This document shows, piece by piece, positions 11,617 to 24,910 of a DNA stretch of 64,000 bases. A program made the position numbers and the translations under genes. This DNA is from Ehretia macrophylla (lineage: Eukaryota > Streptophyta > Magnoliopsida > Boraginales > Ehretiaceae). The stretch is from the NCBI GenBank assembly GCA_037974665.1, contig CM075770.1, positions 66,537,850 to 66,601,849 of the forward strand. Reading direction: 5' to 3'. The notes below the pieces were generated by a model, which made no database searches, was not told where the DNA came from, and was given only the letters and a program-made list of their open reading frames with translations. Each line of letters begins with the position of its first letter. Position 1 is the first letter of the stretch.

Positions 11617-14600
11617 TGTGAGGCCCAATCCTGAATAACGTGTATTACCTCGATTTGCGTGCCATAGACCAAGAATGATATGACTGACCTTGGATTACGT
11701 GCCCTGTCTTAGTTTTCGTGCATACTTCGTCATACGTGCCTTAACCTAGAATTGTGTACCCTAATCCTCGATATACATGCAATACTTAGAAAAACGTGTG
11801 TGCGTCTCGTAGTTCGTGTTCTACCTCGTAGTGCGTGCCCTAGACCTAGGAAAGCGTGCTTTCACGCTAATCAAGAAAGCATCTTTCACGAAGCACTAGA
11901 CTATTAAACAATCCTACAAAATCCACTAACAATACAATAATCCAAATTCCATTCACTAGAAGACAAAAAATGCACCAAACAATAAACCTTCTTCATTCTT
12001 TTTTCTTTATTCTTACCCAAAACCAATGCACCTCAAATTTCACCCTTATTATAAGCTAAAATACATTAAATAGAATCTGAATTTTCAGCAAATGCAAGCC
12101 CTTGGTCGGCCATACCATGTTTTGAGAGAAAAATTTGAGCAACATAATTTATTCATGCATGCTTGAGACAAATCTTCACATTGTCATACCTTTTGCTTGC
12201 ATCAAAGCCACACTTTGCTAAACACTAAACCACCATCTCGGCTACATCACCATTCTCCACTAAAAAATTCAAACATCACACCAAGACAACACAAAATTCA
12301 GAATTTTGAAGCTCATAGCCGACACACACACACAACTCACATTCAACATGCTTCACAAATCATTTTATCTCACAAACTCTCTCTCCTCTCATTCTTCTCT
12401 CTCCATTTCGGTCCTTGGCTGAACTCTCATCATCCTTGTTCATCTTCATCACACCTTGGTCGAACAAGGCAAGCAAACCATCAAGAAAACCAAGCAAACA
12501 AGCTAGAGTTCGAAAATTTCTCTTGCATGTGCATTGAAGCTTCATTTTCGGCCTAGGTGAGTTACTAAGCATCCATTTCTTTTCTTCATAGTTTAACATC
12601 ATGCTTGTGCTAAGAGATTGAACATTAAGCTAGGAAAAATAGAGAAAAACTAGTGAGGTTCTCGGCTAAGCAAGGGAAAGGAGAAGATTTGAGCTTCAAC
12701 AAAGGGTCTTGAGCATTTTGTGGTTGATTGCTAAGGTGAGGGTTAAAAGCTTTTGAAAACTCTTTGAAATTTCACATGCATGTTCATAAATGTGTATATT
12801 TGCTTCTGTACTTGAGTTATGTGGTCGTTCATGAGCTTAAACAACCATGCATGGCAAGATCTTGGCTTGAAAATGATGCTAGGTGAAGTCGAATTCTTGT
12901 GACAGCTCTCTGACCAGTCTGTTCGAGGTAAGTTTAGCTAAGAAAATGATGTTGAAAATGCTTGAAAATTTGTGGGTGACTAGTTTGGACAGTTTTTAAC
13001 ATTTTTCCCAGAAATAGGCCGAAGCTAATTTTGACTCTAAGGTCCTCAAAATGACAAATCATTAAAATGTGACCAAATCTGGAAGTCTGGAAAAATGAAT
13101 CAGGTTTTGGCAGATGCACTGATCTTGTGGAACGAACCATATTTGACTTAGTAAATAATGTCCAAACTCCATGAAAATTGGTATACTGCTATATGTTTCA
13201 GTACTGGACAATTTTGTCAGAAATAGAACAAAGCTAAAAATGACTCTAAGGACCTCAAAAACGTCAATTTCTGAAAAGTGTGCAAATCTGAACAGTTTTG
13301 TGCTACCTCACTGTTTCGGCTATAACTAATGATTCTGAACTCCAATTGATGCAAGGTTTGTTTCTGATTTTATTTAACTTCTTAAGCTTTAATTTGACAT
13401 CTTATTTACTGAATTTGGATAGATTATCCTATTGATTGTGAGAATACAGCCTATTGCAGTAAATGTTTTATTTAGCTATGTGCTTGGAAAACTATTGTAA
13501 CCTCTTTTGTGCCACTAATTGCTTGGAATTGTGGTGTTGGAATATTATGTGAACTGTTTTGAGCACTTGAGGATGTTGAATTAAATGATGCAAGACTTGA
13601 GAATGATCTTGAGTGGACTTAGGGTTTTAATCACTTGATTAAGCATGAAATGGAAGCCCTAATGACTAGATAGTCTTAATAAGTGTTGATCAATTGGATA
13701 TTGTGTTGGAATCATATGCTTAGTGGGCTGCCCGTAAATGTTTTATAACTTCAAAAGTGATCTTGACCATTGCATGTTGACAAATAAGCTTTTCTTGCAT
13801 TTGAACCCATGTTGATATCATTGCATGTTGAATAAACTTATCACTTGATTGCGTGGACTTCGAAATGAGTTATATGGCGTGACTTGCATGTGTTACATGG
13901 CTGCCCGTTTAATGTTCATATGACTCTATGTGTTCTACAAGTGAAATCCATGTCAAGCATGCCTCGTTCGTTTACTTGGCAATATGTGATCTTGAAATTG
14001 CTCGGAGGCAACCTACTTTGTTGTCCTCTTAATGTGAATTGTTAAAAGATATTCAATGGTTTATTTGAACATGATTACTTGGCTGCCCATTAAAGTTTAA
14101 TTGCTTTCAAATGGATATATGAAATGATTATATGTTCTTGCAATGCCTTATATGCCAATATGTCAAAATATGATCATATACTTGCTCGGAGGCAACCTAC
14201 TTTGTTGACCTCCTAATATGAAATGTTAAATGACATAAATGTGCATTGCATACGAGGTTGCAACCTTTCAGTGTGGCATGGTAGTGTTTCACGCACGCTG
14301 GGCGGCATCGGGCTTGCCGGTGTTACCGTGACTGCCATGGTCCAATTTTCTCTCTCGTTTGGCATTTCACCCTCGGAGAGTTGGGTCGTAGGATTTCGGG
14401 GTACATCCGAAGTACACCCACCTGGCGTGTTTTGGGGATGAATTAAAGTCGGCAGTAACTCCTGTTACTTGACTTGATCTGAGAGCGAAAGCTCACCATA
14501 TCCTTTTATTTATGTGTATAAGTACTCCCGCTTGGATCCTAGAGAACCTCGGGGAGGAAAGACCGGTATTCATGTTCTGTACTTGTATTTCTGTACTTGT

Positions 14601-15417
14601 ATTTCTGTTATATTCATGTTTGAGGAAGGGGTTTTTATAAGTTTAACCGGAAAATGAGTTTCAAAACTTATTTCTCGTTGCCCCTCACTGAGTTCATAAG
14701 GACTCACCCTCTTTTCTCATTTCAGGTGAAGAAGAATAGGTACAAGAACCCAAGCTCAATGTACCTAATGATGAACCCCTGGAGTGATTGCCTGTTATTG
14801 TTGTTTTGCTTGAACGTGACTACTTGTGTATTTTGTTTTGTTTGAAGACCATTTATCTTATGTTGCTTGTTGTTGCTAATGTAAAAGACCCCCGTTGTAA
14901 TTTGGGGTCTAATTTTGGTTTGTACTTATATTAAGTAGACTGATACTAGACATACTATGATCGTCTTTGCTTTTGTTATTATTAGTCTATCATAGATTAT
15001 CATGTTAGTTAAGAAATAGGCAAATGAACTTATCCAATCTCAACAGGTACTCACTAATAAGCTAAGATCAACAAGTATATTTTGAAACGAGGATAAATGG
15101 ACAAACGAGACATAGTATCATGCTAGGTTATAAATCAAACGGGACGTCGAAATAACCAATAGGCAATTCAATTGATGATAAAATAGCAAACTCTAGTCGG
15201 GAATGAACTTGAATTGAAAGTTTTGAGACTGTTAGAAAATTTAGGTCAAAACAAGAGCCCAATTACAGCCGTTATGCTGCCGGATTTCTAAAAAATTTTG
15301 GTGTCTAGAATAAAACGTTAAATGTTAAACCTCCTAGAATGGTTAAGAATGTGAAAGGACTTGAATGTTTAGATCACACCCTAGTCTAACCTTTATAGGC
15401 CGGGTTGGGGCGTGACA
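11617..15417 (+). repeat. 3' LTR of the non-autonomous family A element
   Basis: A 3801-bp LTR, a close match to 5035-8827. Stretches of several hundred bases differ at only one or two sites, while others (for example the 180-bp repeats) differ by 3-4 percent. The TGAGT-8-ACTCA motif is near 14689-14706. It ends GTGACA directly before the target duplication TTAGT. Confidence 0.92.
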
Positions 15418-15512
15418 TTAGTTGTCTTGCCCAAGGTGCCGTGGGATTCGTCAATAGAAATGTGGTGGATAAAGCATCTTGGCAAGCCTAACCGGGGAAA
15501 AAAATTGAAAAT

Positions 15513-15632
15513 GGGAGTGCAACAAGAGGACTTCTCACGGGGTCACCCATCCTAGTACTATTCTCGCCCAAGCACGCTTAACTTCGGAGTTCTGATGGGA
15601 TTCGGTGCATTAGTACTGGTATGATTGCACCC
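15513..15632 (-). rRNA. 5S rRNA gene copy 3 (about 8 changes)
   Basis: Full length. About eight changes, spread over the 3' stem, box C and the 5' end, where the CpG of GCGATC reads as CA. First unit after the non-autonomous element. Confidence 0.9.
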
Positions 15633-16190
15633 ATCATGTTAAGGCCCAAATCCCTTATGTGTTTACAGTTCATAGTCTCAGCCCAGAGAGATGGCACATA
15701 CAAAAGGCCCAATGGGCTTAACGACAACCCATCAGCTTTAACAACGCAGCATCCTTACAAAACGTGATATCGACACATTGTAGGGCCCTCTAATTACCTG
15801 CGATTAAGGTTGTCGTCCTTTTAACAGCTCACGACGTACGATCCGTGATAGAAAAATAGAGCAAAAGTAGAAAATTGGCCCGAAACTGATGAAAACATTC
15901 AACTTTGGGCCCTGAAAATAGGCACAGCCGAGCAGGGTTGCTACCCCCGTCGTAGAGCTCTTGAAGAGCGTTCCAACGGTATGGTGTGCACCGCGTAACT
16001 CTTTACTGATCAAAAGTTATGGGCACCGGAGCGAAGGAGACCTGGTCGCAAGCCCTACGCACTCGGTTTACGGGCCTAGCCTCCACGTGAAGCGAAGTTG
16101 TCTTGCCCAATGTGCCGTCGAATTCGATAATAGAAATGTGGTGGATAAAGTATCTTGGCAACCCTAACCGGAGCAAAAAAAATTGAAAAG

Positions 16191-16310
16191 GGGGGTGCAA
16201 CACACGGACTTCCCAGGGGGTCAACTATCCTAGTTCTACTCTGGCCCAAGCACGCTTAACTTCGGAGATCTGATGGGATCCGATGCATTAGTGCTGGTAT
16301 GATCGCACCC
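16191..16310 (-). rRNA. 5S rRNA gene copy 4 (about 8 changes)
   Basis: Full length with normal 5' and 3' ends and a clear T-run. About eight changes, including two adjacent ones inside box C. Confidence 0.92.
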
Positions 16311-16871
16311 GTCATGTTGAGGGCACAATTCCTTTATTTGTTAACGGTTCACAGTCCCAGCCTAGAGAGATGGCCCATTCAAAAGGCCCAATGTGCTTAA
16401 CGATAAGCCATCCGCTTCAACAACGCAACATCCTAGCAAGACGTGATATCGACGCATTGTAGGGTCTCCTAGTGTCCCGCGAGTAAAGTTATCATCCTTT
16501 TAACAGCTCACGACGTACGATCTGAGATGGAAAAACAGAGCAAAAGATGAAAAGTGGCCCAAAACTGATGAAAACGTTCAATTTTGGGCTCCAAAAAACA
16601 GGCACAGCCGAGCAGGCTTGCTGCCCCTGTTGTAGAGCTCTCGGAGAGCTTTCTAATGGTATGTTGTGTATCACGTAAGTCCTTACAGATTAAAGGTTAT
16701 GGGCACTGGAGCGACGGAGACCTGGTCACAAGCCCTACGCCCTCGGTTTGCGGGCCCAGCCTCTACATGAAGCGAAGTAGTCTTGCCCTCGGAGCCATGG
16801 GATTCGATAATAGAAATGTGGTGGATAAAGTACCTTGGCAACCCTAACAGGGGAAAAAAAAATTGAAAAGG

Positions 16872-16991
16872 GGGGGTGCAACACGATGACTTCCCAGGGG
16901 GTCACCCATCCTAGTACTACTCTTGCCCAAGCACGCTTAACTTCGGAGTTCTGATGAGATCCGGTGCATTAGTGCTGGTATGATCGCACCA
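16872..16991 (-). rRNA. 5S rRNA gene copy 5 (about 4 changes)
   Basis: One of the better copies: about four changes, one of which alters the first transcribed base. Box A and box C are intact. Confidence 0.93.
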
Positions 16992-17550
16992 GTTATGTTG
17001 TGGGAACAAATCCTTCATGTGTTGACGGTTCACAGTTGCAGCCCATAGAGATGGCCCATTCAAAAGGCCCAATGGGCTTAACGACAACCCATCCGCTTCA
17101 ACAATGCAGCATCCTAGCAAGACGTGATATCAACGTGTTATAGGGCCCTCTAATGTCCCGCGAGTTAGGTTGTCGTCCTTATAACAGCTCATGACGTATG
17201 ATCCGGGATGAAAAAACAGAGCAAAAGAAGAAAAGTGGCCCGAAACTGATGAATATGTTCGATTTTGGGTTCTAAAAATGGACGCAGCTGAGTAGGCTAG
17301 CTGCCTTCATCGTAGAGATCTCGGAGAGCTTTCCAACAGTATACTGTGCGCCGCGTAAGTCCTTACGGATCAAAAGTTACGGGCACCGGAGCGATGGAGA
17401 GTTGGTCATAAGCCCAACGCCCTCGGTTTGCGGGCCCAGCCTCTACGTGATGCGAAGTTGTCTGGCCCAACGTGCTGTTGGATTCGGTAATAGAAATTTG
17501 GTAGATAAAGTATCTTGGCAACCCTAACCAGGGCAAAAAAAATTGAAAAG

Positions 17551-17670
17551 GGGGGTGCAACGCGAGGACTTCTTAAGGGGTCACCCATCCTAGTACTACT
17601 CTCGCCCAAGCACGCTTAACTTCGGAGTTCTGATGGGATCCGGTGCATTAGTCCTGGTATGATCGCAGCC
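17551..17670 (-). rRNA. 5S rRNA gene copy 6 (about 6 changes)
   Basis: Full length. Changes cluster in the GGGAAG region next to box C and at the 5' end; box A is intact. Confidence 0.92.
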
Positions 17671-18229
17671 GTCATGTTGAGGGCAGAATTCTTTTATGTG
17701 TTAACGGTTCACAGTCTCAGCCTAGAGAGATGGCCCATTCAAAAGGCCCAATGGGCTTAACGACAACCCATCCGCTTCAACAATGCAGCATCTTCGCAAG
17801 ACGTGTTATCGCCGCATTGTAGGGCCCTCTAATGTCCCACGAGTAAGGTTGTCGTCCTTTTAACAACTCACGACGTACGATCCGGGATGGAAAAACAGAG
17901 CAAAAGAAGAAAGGTGGTCCGAAACTGATGAAAACGTTCAATTTTGGACTCCAAAAATGGGCACAGCCGTGCAAGCTTGCTGCCCCCGTTGTTGAGCCCT
18001 CGAAGAGCTTTCCAATGGTATGCTGTGCGTCGCATAACTCCTTACGGATTAAAGGTTATGGGCACCGAAGCAACTTAGACCTGGTCACAAGCCCTACGCC
18101 CTCGGCTTGCGGGCCTAGCCTCTACGTGAAGTGAAGTTGTCTTCCCCAAGGTTACGTGGCATTCGATAATAGAAATTTGGTGGATAAAGTATCTTGGCAA
18201 CCCTAACCAGGGCAAAAATAATCAAAAAG

Positions 18230-18349
18230 GAGGTTGCTACACGAGGACTTCCCAGGGGGTCACCCATCATAGTACTACTATCGCCCAAGCACGCTTAACT
18301 TCAGAGTTCTGATGGGATCCAGTGCATTAGAACTGGTATGATCGCACCC
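18230..18349 (-). rRNA. 5S rRNA gene copy 7 (about 8 changes)
   Basis: Full length. The 3' stem is altered (two changes) and the region after the gene has a weaker, interrupted A-run, so the terminator is less regular than in neighbours. Confidence 0.9.
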
Positions 18350-18907
18350 GTCTTGTTGTGGGCACAAATCCTTTATTTGTTGACCGTTCATAGTCGCAGC
18401 ACAGAGAGATGGCCCATTCAAAAGGCCCAATGGGCTTAACGACAACCCATCCGCTTCAACAGCGCTGCATCCTCCCAAGATGTGATATCGACGCATTGTA
18501 GCGCCCTTTAATGTCCCGCGAGTAAAGTTGTCATCCTTTTAACAGCTCATGACGTACGATCCGGTATGGAAAAACAGAGCAAAAAAGAAAAGTGGCCCGA
18601 AATTGATGAAAATGTTCGATTTTGGGCTCCAAAAATGGGCACAGCGAGCAAGCTGGCTGCCCCCATCATAGAGCTCTTGGAGGGCTTTGCAACAGTATGT
18701 TGTGCGCCGCGTAAGTCCTTACAGATTAAAGGTTATGGGCACCGGTGCGACGGAGACCTGGTCACAAGCCCTACGCCCTCGGTTTGCGGGCCCAGCCTCT
18801 ACGTGAAGCGAATTTGTCTTGCCCAAGCTGCCGTGGGATTTGGTAATATAAATGAGGTGGATAAAGTATCTTGGCAACCTTAACCGGAGCAAAAAAAAAT
18901 TGAAAAG

Positions 18908-19027
18908 GGGGGTGCAACACGAGGACTTCCCAAGGGGTCAGCCATCCAGGTACTACTCTCGCCTAAGCATGCTTAACTTTGGAGTTCTGATGGGAACCGA
19001 TGCATTCGTGCCGGCATAATCGCTCCT
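18908..19027 (-). pseudogene. 5S rRNA copy 8, most diverged full-length copy (about 15 changes)
   Basis: About fifteen changes over 120 nt, including the 5' stem, box A and box C. The length is kept, but the promoter and folded structure are likely lost. I call it a pseudogene. Confidence 0.85.
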
Positions 19028-19583
19028 GTCATGTTGAGGGCACAATTCCTTTATGTGTTAACGGTTCACACTCCCAGCCTAGAGAGATGGCCCATTCAGA
19101 AGGCCCAATGGGCTTAACAACAACCCATCCACTTTAACAACGCATCATCCTCGCAAAAAGTGATATCGATGAGCTGTAGGGCCCTCTAATATCCCGCGAG
19201 TAAGGTTGTCGTCTCTTTTACAGCTCACGACGTACGATCCGGGATGAAAAAATAGAGCAAAAGAAGAAAAGTGGGAAGAAACTGACGAAAACTTTCGATT
19301 TTGGGCTCCAAAAATGGGCACAGTTAGTAAGCTGCTGCCCCCGTCGTAGAGCACTCGGAGAGCTCTGCAACGGTATGTTGTACGCTGCGTAACACCTTAC
19401 GGATCAAAAGTTATGGGCACCGGAGCGACGGAGGCCTGGTCACAAGCCCTACGCCCTCGGTTTGCTGGACCTGCCTCCACGTAAAGCGAAGTTGTCTTGT
19501 CCAAGGTACCGTGGATTCGATAATAGAAATATGGTGGATAAAGTATCTGGGCAACCCTAACCGGAGCAAAAAAAATTGAAAAG

Positions 19584-19703
19584 GGGGGTCCAACACGAGG
19601 ACTTCCCTGGGGGTCACCCATCCTAGTACTACTCTCGCACAAGCACGCTTAACTTCGGAGTTCTGATGGGATCCGGTGCATTAGTGCTGGTATGATCGCT
19701 TCC
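19584..19703 (-). rRNA. 5S rRNA gene copy 9 (about 5 changes)
   Basis: Internal control region nearly intact (one change in the intermediate element area). The first bases of the gene are altered, which weakens helix I. Confidence 0.92.
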
Positions 19704-20261
19704 ATCATGTTGAGGGCACAATTCCTTTATGTGTTAACGGTTCACAGTCCCATCCTAGAGAGATGACTCATTCAGAAGGCCCAATAGGCTTAACGACAGC
19801 CCATCCGCTTCAACAAAGCAGCATCCTCGCAAGACGTGATATCGACTCATTGTAGGGCCCTCTAAAGTCTCGCGAGTCAGGTTGTCGTCCTTTTAACAGT
19901 TCTCGACGTACGATCCGGGAGGGAAAAACAGAGCAAAAAAAGGAAAGTGGCCAAAAACTGATGAAAACGTTCGATTTTGGGCTCCAAAAATGGGCAAAGC
20001 AAGCATGCTAGCTGCCCCCATCGTAGAGCTCTCAGAGAGCTTTGTAACGGTATGCTGTGCATCGCGTAACTCCTTACGGATCAAAAGTTATGGGCACCAG
20101 AGCGAGGGTGACCTAGTCACAAGCCTTACGGCCTCGGTTTGCGGGCCCAGCCTCCACGTGAAGCGTAGTTGTCTTGCCCAAGGTGCCGTGGGATACGATA
20201 ATAGAAATGTGTTGGATAAAGTATCTTGGCAACCCTAACCGGAGCATAAAAATTTGAAAAG

Positions 20262-20381
20262 AGGGGTGCAACACGAGGACTTCCCAGGGGGTCACCCATC
20301 CTAGTACTACTCTCGCCCAAACACGCTTAACTTTGGAGATCTGATGGGATCTGGTGCATTAGTGCTGGTATGATCGCACCC
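20262..20381 (-). rRNA. 5S rRNA gene copy 10 (about 4 changes)
   Basis: A good copy: both ends and box C match the consensus. The changes are in box A and just 5' of it. Confidence 0.93.
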
Positions 20382-20929
20382 ATCATGTTGAGGGCACAAA
20401 TCGTTTATGTGTTGATGGTTCACAGCCCCAGCCCAGAGAGATGGCCTATTCAAAAGGCCCAATGGGCTTAACGACAACCCATCCACTTCAACAACGCAGT
20501 ATCCTCGCAAGACATGATATCGACGCATTGTAGGGCCTTCTAATGTCCCGCGAGTAAGGTTGTCGTCCACTTAACAGCTCACGACGTACGATCCAGGACA
20601 GAAAAATAGCGCAAAAGAAGAAAAGTGCCTCGAAACTGATGAAAACGTTCAATTTTTGGCTCCAAATATGGGCACAACCGTGCAGGCTTACTGCCCCTGT
20701 CGTAGAGCTCTTGCAGAGCTTTCCAATGGTATGCTGTGCGTCGCATAACTCTTTACATATTAAAGGTTATGGGCACTAGAACGGCGGAGACCTGGTCACA
20801 AGTCCTAAGCCCTCGGTTTGCGGGCCCAACCTCTACGTGGAGCGAAGTTGTCTTGCCCAAGGTGCCGTGGGATTTGGTAATAGAAATATGGATCTTGGCA
20901 ACCCTAACCAGGGCAAAAAAAATTGAAAA

Positions 20930-21049
20930 AGGGGTGCAACATGCAGACTTCCGAGGAGGTCACCCATCCTTGTACTACTCTCGCCCAAGCACGCTTAACT
21001 TCGGAGTTCTGATGGGATCCGGTTCATTAGTGCTAGTATGACCGCACCC
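20930..21049 (-). rRNA. 5S rRNA gene copy 11 (about 9 changes)
   Basis: Full length; box A intact, several changes at the 3' side and in box C. The spacer just downstream has a short deletion where the sequence GTGGATAAAG normally stands. Confidence 0.9.
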
Positions 21050-21594
21050 GTCATGTTGAGAGCACAATTCCTTTATGTGTTAACGGTTCACAGTCCTAGC
21101 CTAGAGAGATGGCCCATTCAGATGGCCCAATGGGCTTAACGACATCCCATCTGCTTCAACAATGCAGCATCCTCGCAAGATGTGATATCGACGCATTGTA
21201 GGGCCCTCTAATGTTCCGCGAGTAAGGTTGTCATCCTTTTAATAGCTCATGACATATGATCCGCTACGAAAAAACATAGCAAAAGAACAAAAGTGGCTCG
21301 AAACAGATGAAAACTTTTGATTTTGGGCAAAGAGAGCAAGCTCGCTGCACCCGTCGTAGAGCTCTCAGAGAGCTTTGGAACGGTATGTTGTGCGCCGCTT
21401 AACCCCTTACGGATCAAAAGTTAAGGGCACCGGGGCGACAGAGACCTGGTCACAAGCCCTACACCCTCAGTTTGCGGGCCAAGCCTCCGCGTGAAGCGAA
21501 GTTGTCTTGCCCAAGGTTCCGCGGGATTCGATAATAGAAATGTGGTGGATAAAGTAATTTGGCAACCCTAACCTGAGCAAAAAAAATTGAAAAG

Positions 21595-21713
21595 GTGGGT
21601 GCAACACGAGGATATCCCAAGGGGTCACCGATCCTACTACTACTCTCGCCCAAGCACGCTTAACTTTGGAGTTATGATGGGATCCGGTGCATTAGTGCTA
21701 TATGATTGCACCC
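21595..21713 (-). rRNA. 5S rRNA gene copy 12 (119 nt, about 10 changes)
   Basis: One base shorter than the rest owing to a missing base near nt 16, with changes in box C. Likely inactive. Confidence 0.88.
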
Positions 21714-22270
21714 GTCAGGTTGAGGGCACAATTCCTTTATGTGTTAACGATTCACAGTCTAGCCTAGAGAGATGGCCCATTCAGAAGGCCCAATGGGCTT
21801 AACGACAACCCATCTACTTCAACAACGCAGCATCCTCACAAGATGTGATATCGACGCGTTGTAGGGCTCTCTAATGTCCCACAAGTAAGGTTGTCATCCT
21901 TTTAACAGCTCACGACGTACGATCCGGGACAGAAAAACATTGCAAAAGAAGAAAACTGGCCCGAAACTGATGAAAACGTTCGATTTTGGGCTCCAAAAAC
22001 GGACACATCGAGCAAGCTGGCTGCCCCCATCGTAGAGATCTCAGAGGGCTTTACGACGGTATACTGTGCGTCGCGTAACTCTTTACGGATCAAAAGTTAT
22101 GGGCACCCGAGCGAGAGCGACCTGGTCATAAGCCTTACGCCCTCGGTTTGTGGGCCCAGCTTCCACGTGAAACGAAGTTGTTTTCCCCAAGGTGACGTGG
22201 GATTCGATAACAGAAATGTGGTGGATAAAGTATCTTGGCAACCCTAACCGGAGCAAAAAAAAATTCAAAA

Positions 22271-22390
22271 GGGGGTACAACACGAGATCTTCCCAAGGGG
22301 TCATCCATCCTAGTACTACTCTCGGCAAAGCACACTTAACTTTGGAGTTCTGATGGGATCCGGGGCATTAGTGCTAGTATGATCGCACCA
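22271..22390 (-). rRNA. 5S rRNA gene copy 13 (about 12 changes, upstream element lost)
   Basis: Strongly diverged. The spacer immediately upstream lacks about 51 bp, including the TATA-like ATAAAG, giving a unit of only about 614 bp. It is an independent counterpart of the deletion upstream of copy 2. Confidence 0.88.
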
Positions 22391-22884
22391 GCCATGTTGA
22401 GGCCCATTCAGAAGGCCCAATGGGCTTAACGACAACCCATTCGCTTCAGCAAACGCAGCATCCACGCAAGACGTGATATCGACGCATTGTAGGGCCCTCT
22501 AATATCCACAAGTAAGGTTGTCGTCCTTTTAACAGCTCACGACATACAATCCGGGACGGAATAACAGAGCCAAAGAAGAAAAGTGGCCCAACAGTGATGA
22601 AAACGTTCGAATTGGGGCTCCCAAAACGGGCACAACAAGCAAACTGGGTGCCCCGTCGTAGAGCTCTGCAATAGTATGCTGTGCGCCACATAACTCCTTA
22701 CAGATTAAAAGTTATAGGCACCAGAGCGTCGGAGACCCGGTCACAAGCCCTACGGCCTAGGTTTGCTGGCCCAGCCTCCACGTGAAGCGAAGTTGTCTTG
22801 CCCAAGGTGCATTAGGATTCGATAATAGAAATGTGGTGGATAAAGTATCTTGGCAACCCTAACAAAAGCAAAAAAAATTGAAAG

Positions 22885-23003
22885 GGGGGTGCAACACGAG
22901 GACTTCCCAGGGGGTCACCCATCCTAGTACTACTCTCACCAAGCATACTTAACTTTGGAGTTCTGATGGGATCCGGTGCATTAGTGCTGGTATGATCGCA
23001 CCC
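22885..23003 (-). rRNA. 5S rRNA gene copy 14 (119 nt, about 5 changes)
   Basis: One base is missing near the intermediate element and three changes fall in or beside box A. Its flanking spacer carries private variants shared with the spacer of copy 21, marking a duplicated block. Confidence 0.9.
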
Positions 23004-23561
23004 GTCATGTTGAGGGCACAATTCCTTTATGTATTAACTGTTCACAGTCCCATCCTAGAGAGATGGCCCATTGAGAAGGCCCAATAGGCTTAATGACAAC
23101 TCATCCGCTTCAACAACGCAGCATCCATGCAAAACGTGATATCTACGTGTTGTACGGCCCTCTAATGTCCCGCGAGTAAGGTTGTCGTTCTTTCAACTGC
23201 TGACGACGTACGATCCAGGACCCAAAAAAAGAGCAAAAGAATAAAAGTGGCATGAAACTGATGAAAAAGTTCAATTTTGCGCTCCCAAAACGGGAAAAGC
23301 TAGCAAACTAGCTACCCCCATCGTAGAGCTCTCAGATAGCTTTGCAACAGTATGCTGTGCGCCGAGTTACTCCTTACGGATCAAAAGTTATGGGCACCGG
23401 AGCGACAGAGACCTGGTCACAAGCCCTACACCCTCGGTTTACAGGCCCATCCTCCACGCGAAGCGAAGATGTCTGGCCCAAGGTGCCGTGGGATTCGATA
23501 ATAGAAATGTAGTGCAGAAAGTATCTTGGCAACCCTAACCGGAGAAAAAAAAATTGACAAA

Positions 23562-23680
23562 GGGGGTGCAATACGAGGACTTCCCAGCGGTCACCCATCC
23601 TAGTACTACTCTCACCTAAGCACGCTTAACTTCGGAGTTCTGATGGGATTCGGTGATTTAGTACTGCTATGACTGCACGC
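23562..23680 (-). rRNA. 5S rRNA gene copy 15 (119 nt, about 13 changes)
   Basis: Diverged copy with a distinctive 5' part (GCGTGC start). It shares nearly all of these changes with copy 22, so the two descend from one unit. Confidence 0.88.
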
Positions 23681-24238
23681 GTCATGTTGAGGGTACAATT
23701 TCTCTATGTGCTAACGGTTCACAGTCCTAGCGTAGAGAGATGGCCCATTCAGAAGGCCCAATGGGCTTAACGACAACCCATCCGCTCCAACAACGCAGCA
23801 TCCTCTCAAAAAGTGATATAGACGCGTTGTAGGGCCCACTAATGTCCTGCGACTAAGGTTGTCGTCCTTTGAACAGCTCACGACGAACTATCCGGGATGG
23901 AAAAACAGTGCAAAAGAAGAAAAGTGTCCCGAAACTGATGAAAACGTTTAATTTTGGGCTCCCAAAACGGGAAGAGCGAGAAAGCTGGCTGCCCCAGTCG
24001 TAGGGCTCTCAGAGAGCTCTGCAGCGGTATGCTGTGCGCCGCGTAACTCCTTACGGATCAAAAGTTATGGGCACCGGAGCGACAGAGACCTGGTTACAAG
24101 CCCTACGCTGTCGGTTTGCAGGCCCAGCCTCCACGTGAAGCGAAGTTGTCTTGCCCAAGGTGCCGTGGGATTCGATAATCGAAGTGTGGTGGATAAAGTA
24201 TCTTGGCAACCCTAACCTGAGCAAAAAAAATTTTAAAG

Positions 24239-24358
24239 CGCGGTGCAAGACGAGGACTTCCCAGGAGGTCACCCATCCTGGTACTACTCTCGCCCAAGCA
24301 CACTTTACTTCGGAGTTCTGATGGGATCCGGTCCATTAGTGCTTGTATGATCGTACCC
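24239..24358 (-). rRNA. 5S rRNA gene copy 16 (about 9 changes)
   Basis: Full length; box A has two changes. The 3' stem variant CTTGC is shared with copies 17, 18 and 23. Confidence 0.9.
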
Positions 24359-24910
24359 GTCACGTTGAGGGTACAATTCCTTTATGTGTTAACGGTTCAC
24401 AGTCCCAGCCTAGAAAGATGGCCCATTTAGAAGACCAATGGGCTTAAGGACAACCCATCCGCTTAAACAACGCAACATCCTCGCAAGACGTGATATCGAC
24501 GCATTGTAGGGCCCTCTAATGTCCCGCAAGTAAGGTTGTCGTCCTTTTAATAGCTCACGACGTATGATCGGGGATGGAAGAATAGAGCAAAAGAAGAAAA
24601 GTGGCCCGAAACGAATGAAAACATTCGATTTTATGCTCCCCAAACGGGCAAAGCAAGCTGGCTGCCCCCGTCGTAGGGCTCTCGGAGAGCTTTTCAATGG
24701 AATTCTGTGCGCCCCGTAACTCCTTACGGATCAAAAGTTATGGGCACCGGAGCGACGGAGACCTGGTCAGAAGCCGTAATCCCTCGGTTTGCGGGCCCAG
24801 CCTCCACGTGAAACGGAGTTGTCTTGCCCAAGGTGCCGTGGGATTCGATAGCAGAAATGTGGTGGATAAAGTATCTTGGCACCCCTAACCGGAGCAAAAA
24901 AAAAATAAAA

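Larger units (their letters stand above)
5035..15417 (+). mobile_element. Non-autonomous LTR retrotransposon (LARD-like), family A
   Basis: A 10,383-bp element: LTR 5035-8827, internal region 8828-11616, LTR 11617-15417. It has TG...CA ends and the 5-bp target duplication TTAGT on both sides (5030-5034 and 15418-15422). The primer site matches the 3' end of initiator-Met tRNA and a purine tract precedes the 3' LTR. The 2.8 kb interior has no recognisable gag or pol and no long open frame, so it fits a large retrotransposon derivative that would depend on proteins from a coding relative. Its LTRs, leader and purine tract match the coding element at 37102-49119. Structurally it looks whole for a non-coding element. 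LTR divergence by eye is about 2-4 percent, suggesting insertion roughly a million years ago. Confidence 0.92.
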
